Shown here piece by piece: positions 40,770 through 40,897 of a stretch of DNA of 40,897 nucleotides; the first letter of the stretch is position 1, and the number at the start of each line of letters is the position of its first letter. The translations under genes and the position numbers were made by a program. Below the pieces are notes generated by a model. That model did no database searches. It worked only from the letters and a program-made list of their open reading frames with translations, and had not been told where the DNA came from. Origin of the DNA: Clostridiales bacterium (GTDB lineage: Bacteria; Bacillota; Clostridia; Christensenellales; Borkfalkiaceae); NCBI GenBank assembly GCA_015055945.1, contig SVHH01000009.1, positions 1-40,897 on the forward strand, given 5' to 3'.

Positions 40770-40897
40770 TAATAGAAACTATTAGTTTCTGGGGGTTTTA
40801 AGTTGTGCTTGTGCTCGTTATCTTTTGCCCTTAGCGACAAATTGCCCGTTTAATATTAGGCTGTTATCACGATACTGTTATCCATATATTTATCCGC

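Noticed and set aside
40770-40897. Partial gene at the right edge on the minus strand
   Set aside because: Only a 13-codon open stretch reaches the edge (stop at 40856-40858), no motif is recognisable and the rest of the gap has stops in all frames.
1-40897. CRISPR array or long tandem repeats
   Set aside because: No regularly spaced direct repeats were seen; repeats noticed are terminator stems and the single duplicated terminator near 32 kb.

Overview
The window looks like chromosome from an uncultured, low-GC, endospore-forming Firmicute of the Clostridia type. The evidence is AT-rich intergenic DNA with consensus sigma-A promoters (TTGACA, 17-bp spacer, TATAAT-like), strong AGGAGG ribosome sites, U-tract terminators, and a scattered set of sporulation genes: spoIIGA-sigE, sigG, ylmC/ymxH, spoIVFA-spoIVFB and ylbJ. 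Nearly all genes lie on the minus strand, which suggests one replichore arm. No rRNA, tRNA or CRISPR array was seen.

Layout. 1-2.1 kb is the right end of a Tn4451-like element, with a TnpW-like small protein translationally coupled to a TnpX-like large serine recombinase. 2.1-5.1 kb holds an EamA transporter and an iscR-iscS-iscU iron-sulfur operon. 5.1-8.2 kb holds a yybP-ykoY (manganese) riboswitch with its own terminator, a second promoter behind it, and a P-type cation ATPase. 8.2-10.9 kb has a Myb/RsfA-like coiled-coil protein, an unrecognised cysteine-rich protein and a cyclophilin-like lipoprotein. 11.1-14.7 kb is the rpmG-secE-nusG-rplK-rplA-rplJ-rplL cluster, with an L10 leader and two look-alike candidate leaders in front of rplK and rplA.

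14.8-16.5 kb is spoIVFA-spoIVFB. 16.5-23.1 kb holds apgM, ung, mntP, yihY, a PfkB sugar-phosphate kinase and an EF-G-like GTPase with degenerate G motifs. 23.2-28.9 kb is the conserved spoIIGA-sigE / sigG-ylmC region, interrupted by a 2.8-kb SipW cassette: two exported proteins with SipW-type signal peptides flank a SipW-type signal peptidase. The first exported protein carries a one-base deficit in a poly-A run just after its start codon. 29.0-37.0 kb holds hemW, lepA, a Rho_N-domain protein, an XRE regulator, a SprT-like protein, tex and rarA. 37.1-40.7 kb holds ylbJ, convergent with and overlapping coaD, then rsmD, a small membrane protein and alr.

How the parts fit: pro-sigma-E and its protease SpoIIGA, sigma-G, and the SpoIVFA/FB complex cover three control points of sporulation. 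The SipW cassette is driven by a strong sigma-A-type promoter and may make a surface fibre or matrix protein. MntP and the riboswitch-controlled ATPase both point to manganese export. The most unusual signals are the SipW cassette and its homopolymer frameshift, the riboswitch by-pass promoter, the paired candidate r-protein operators, the degenerate EF-G paralogue and the apparently leaderless rarA and alr mRNAs.
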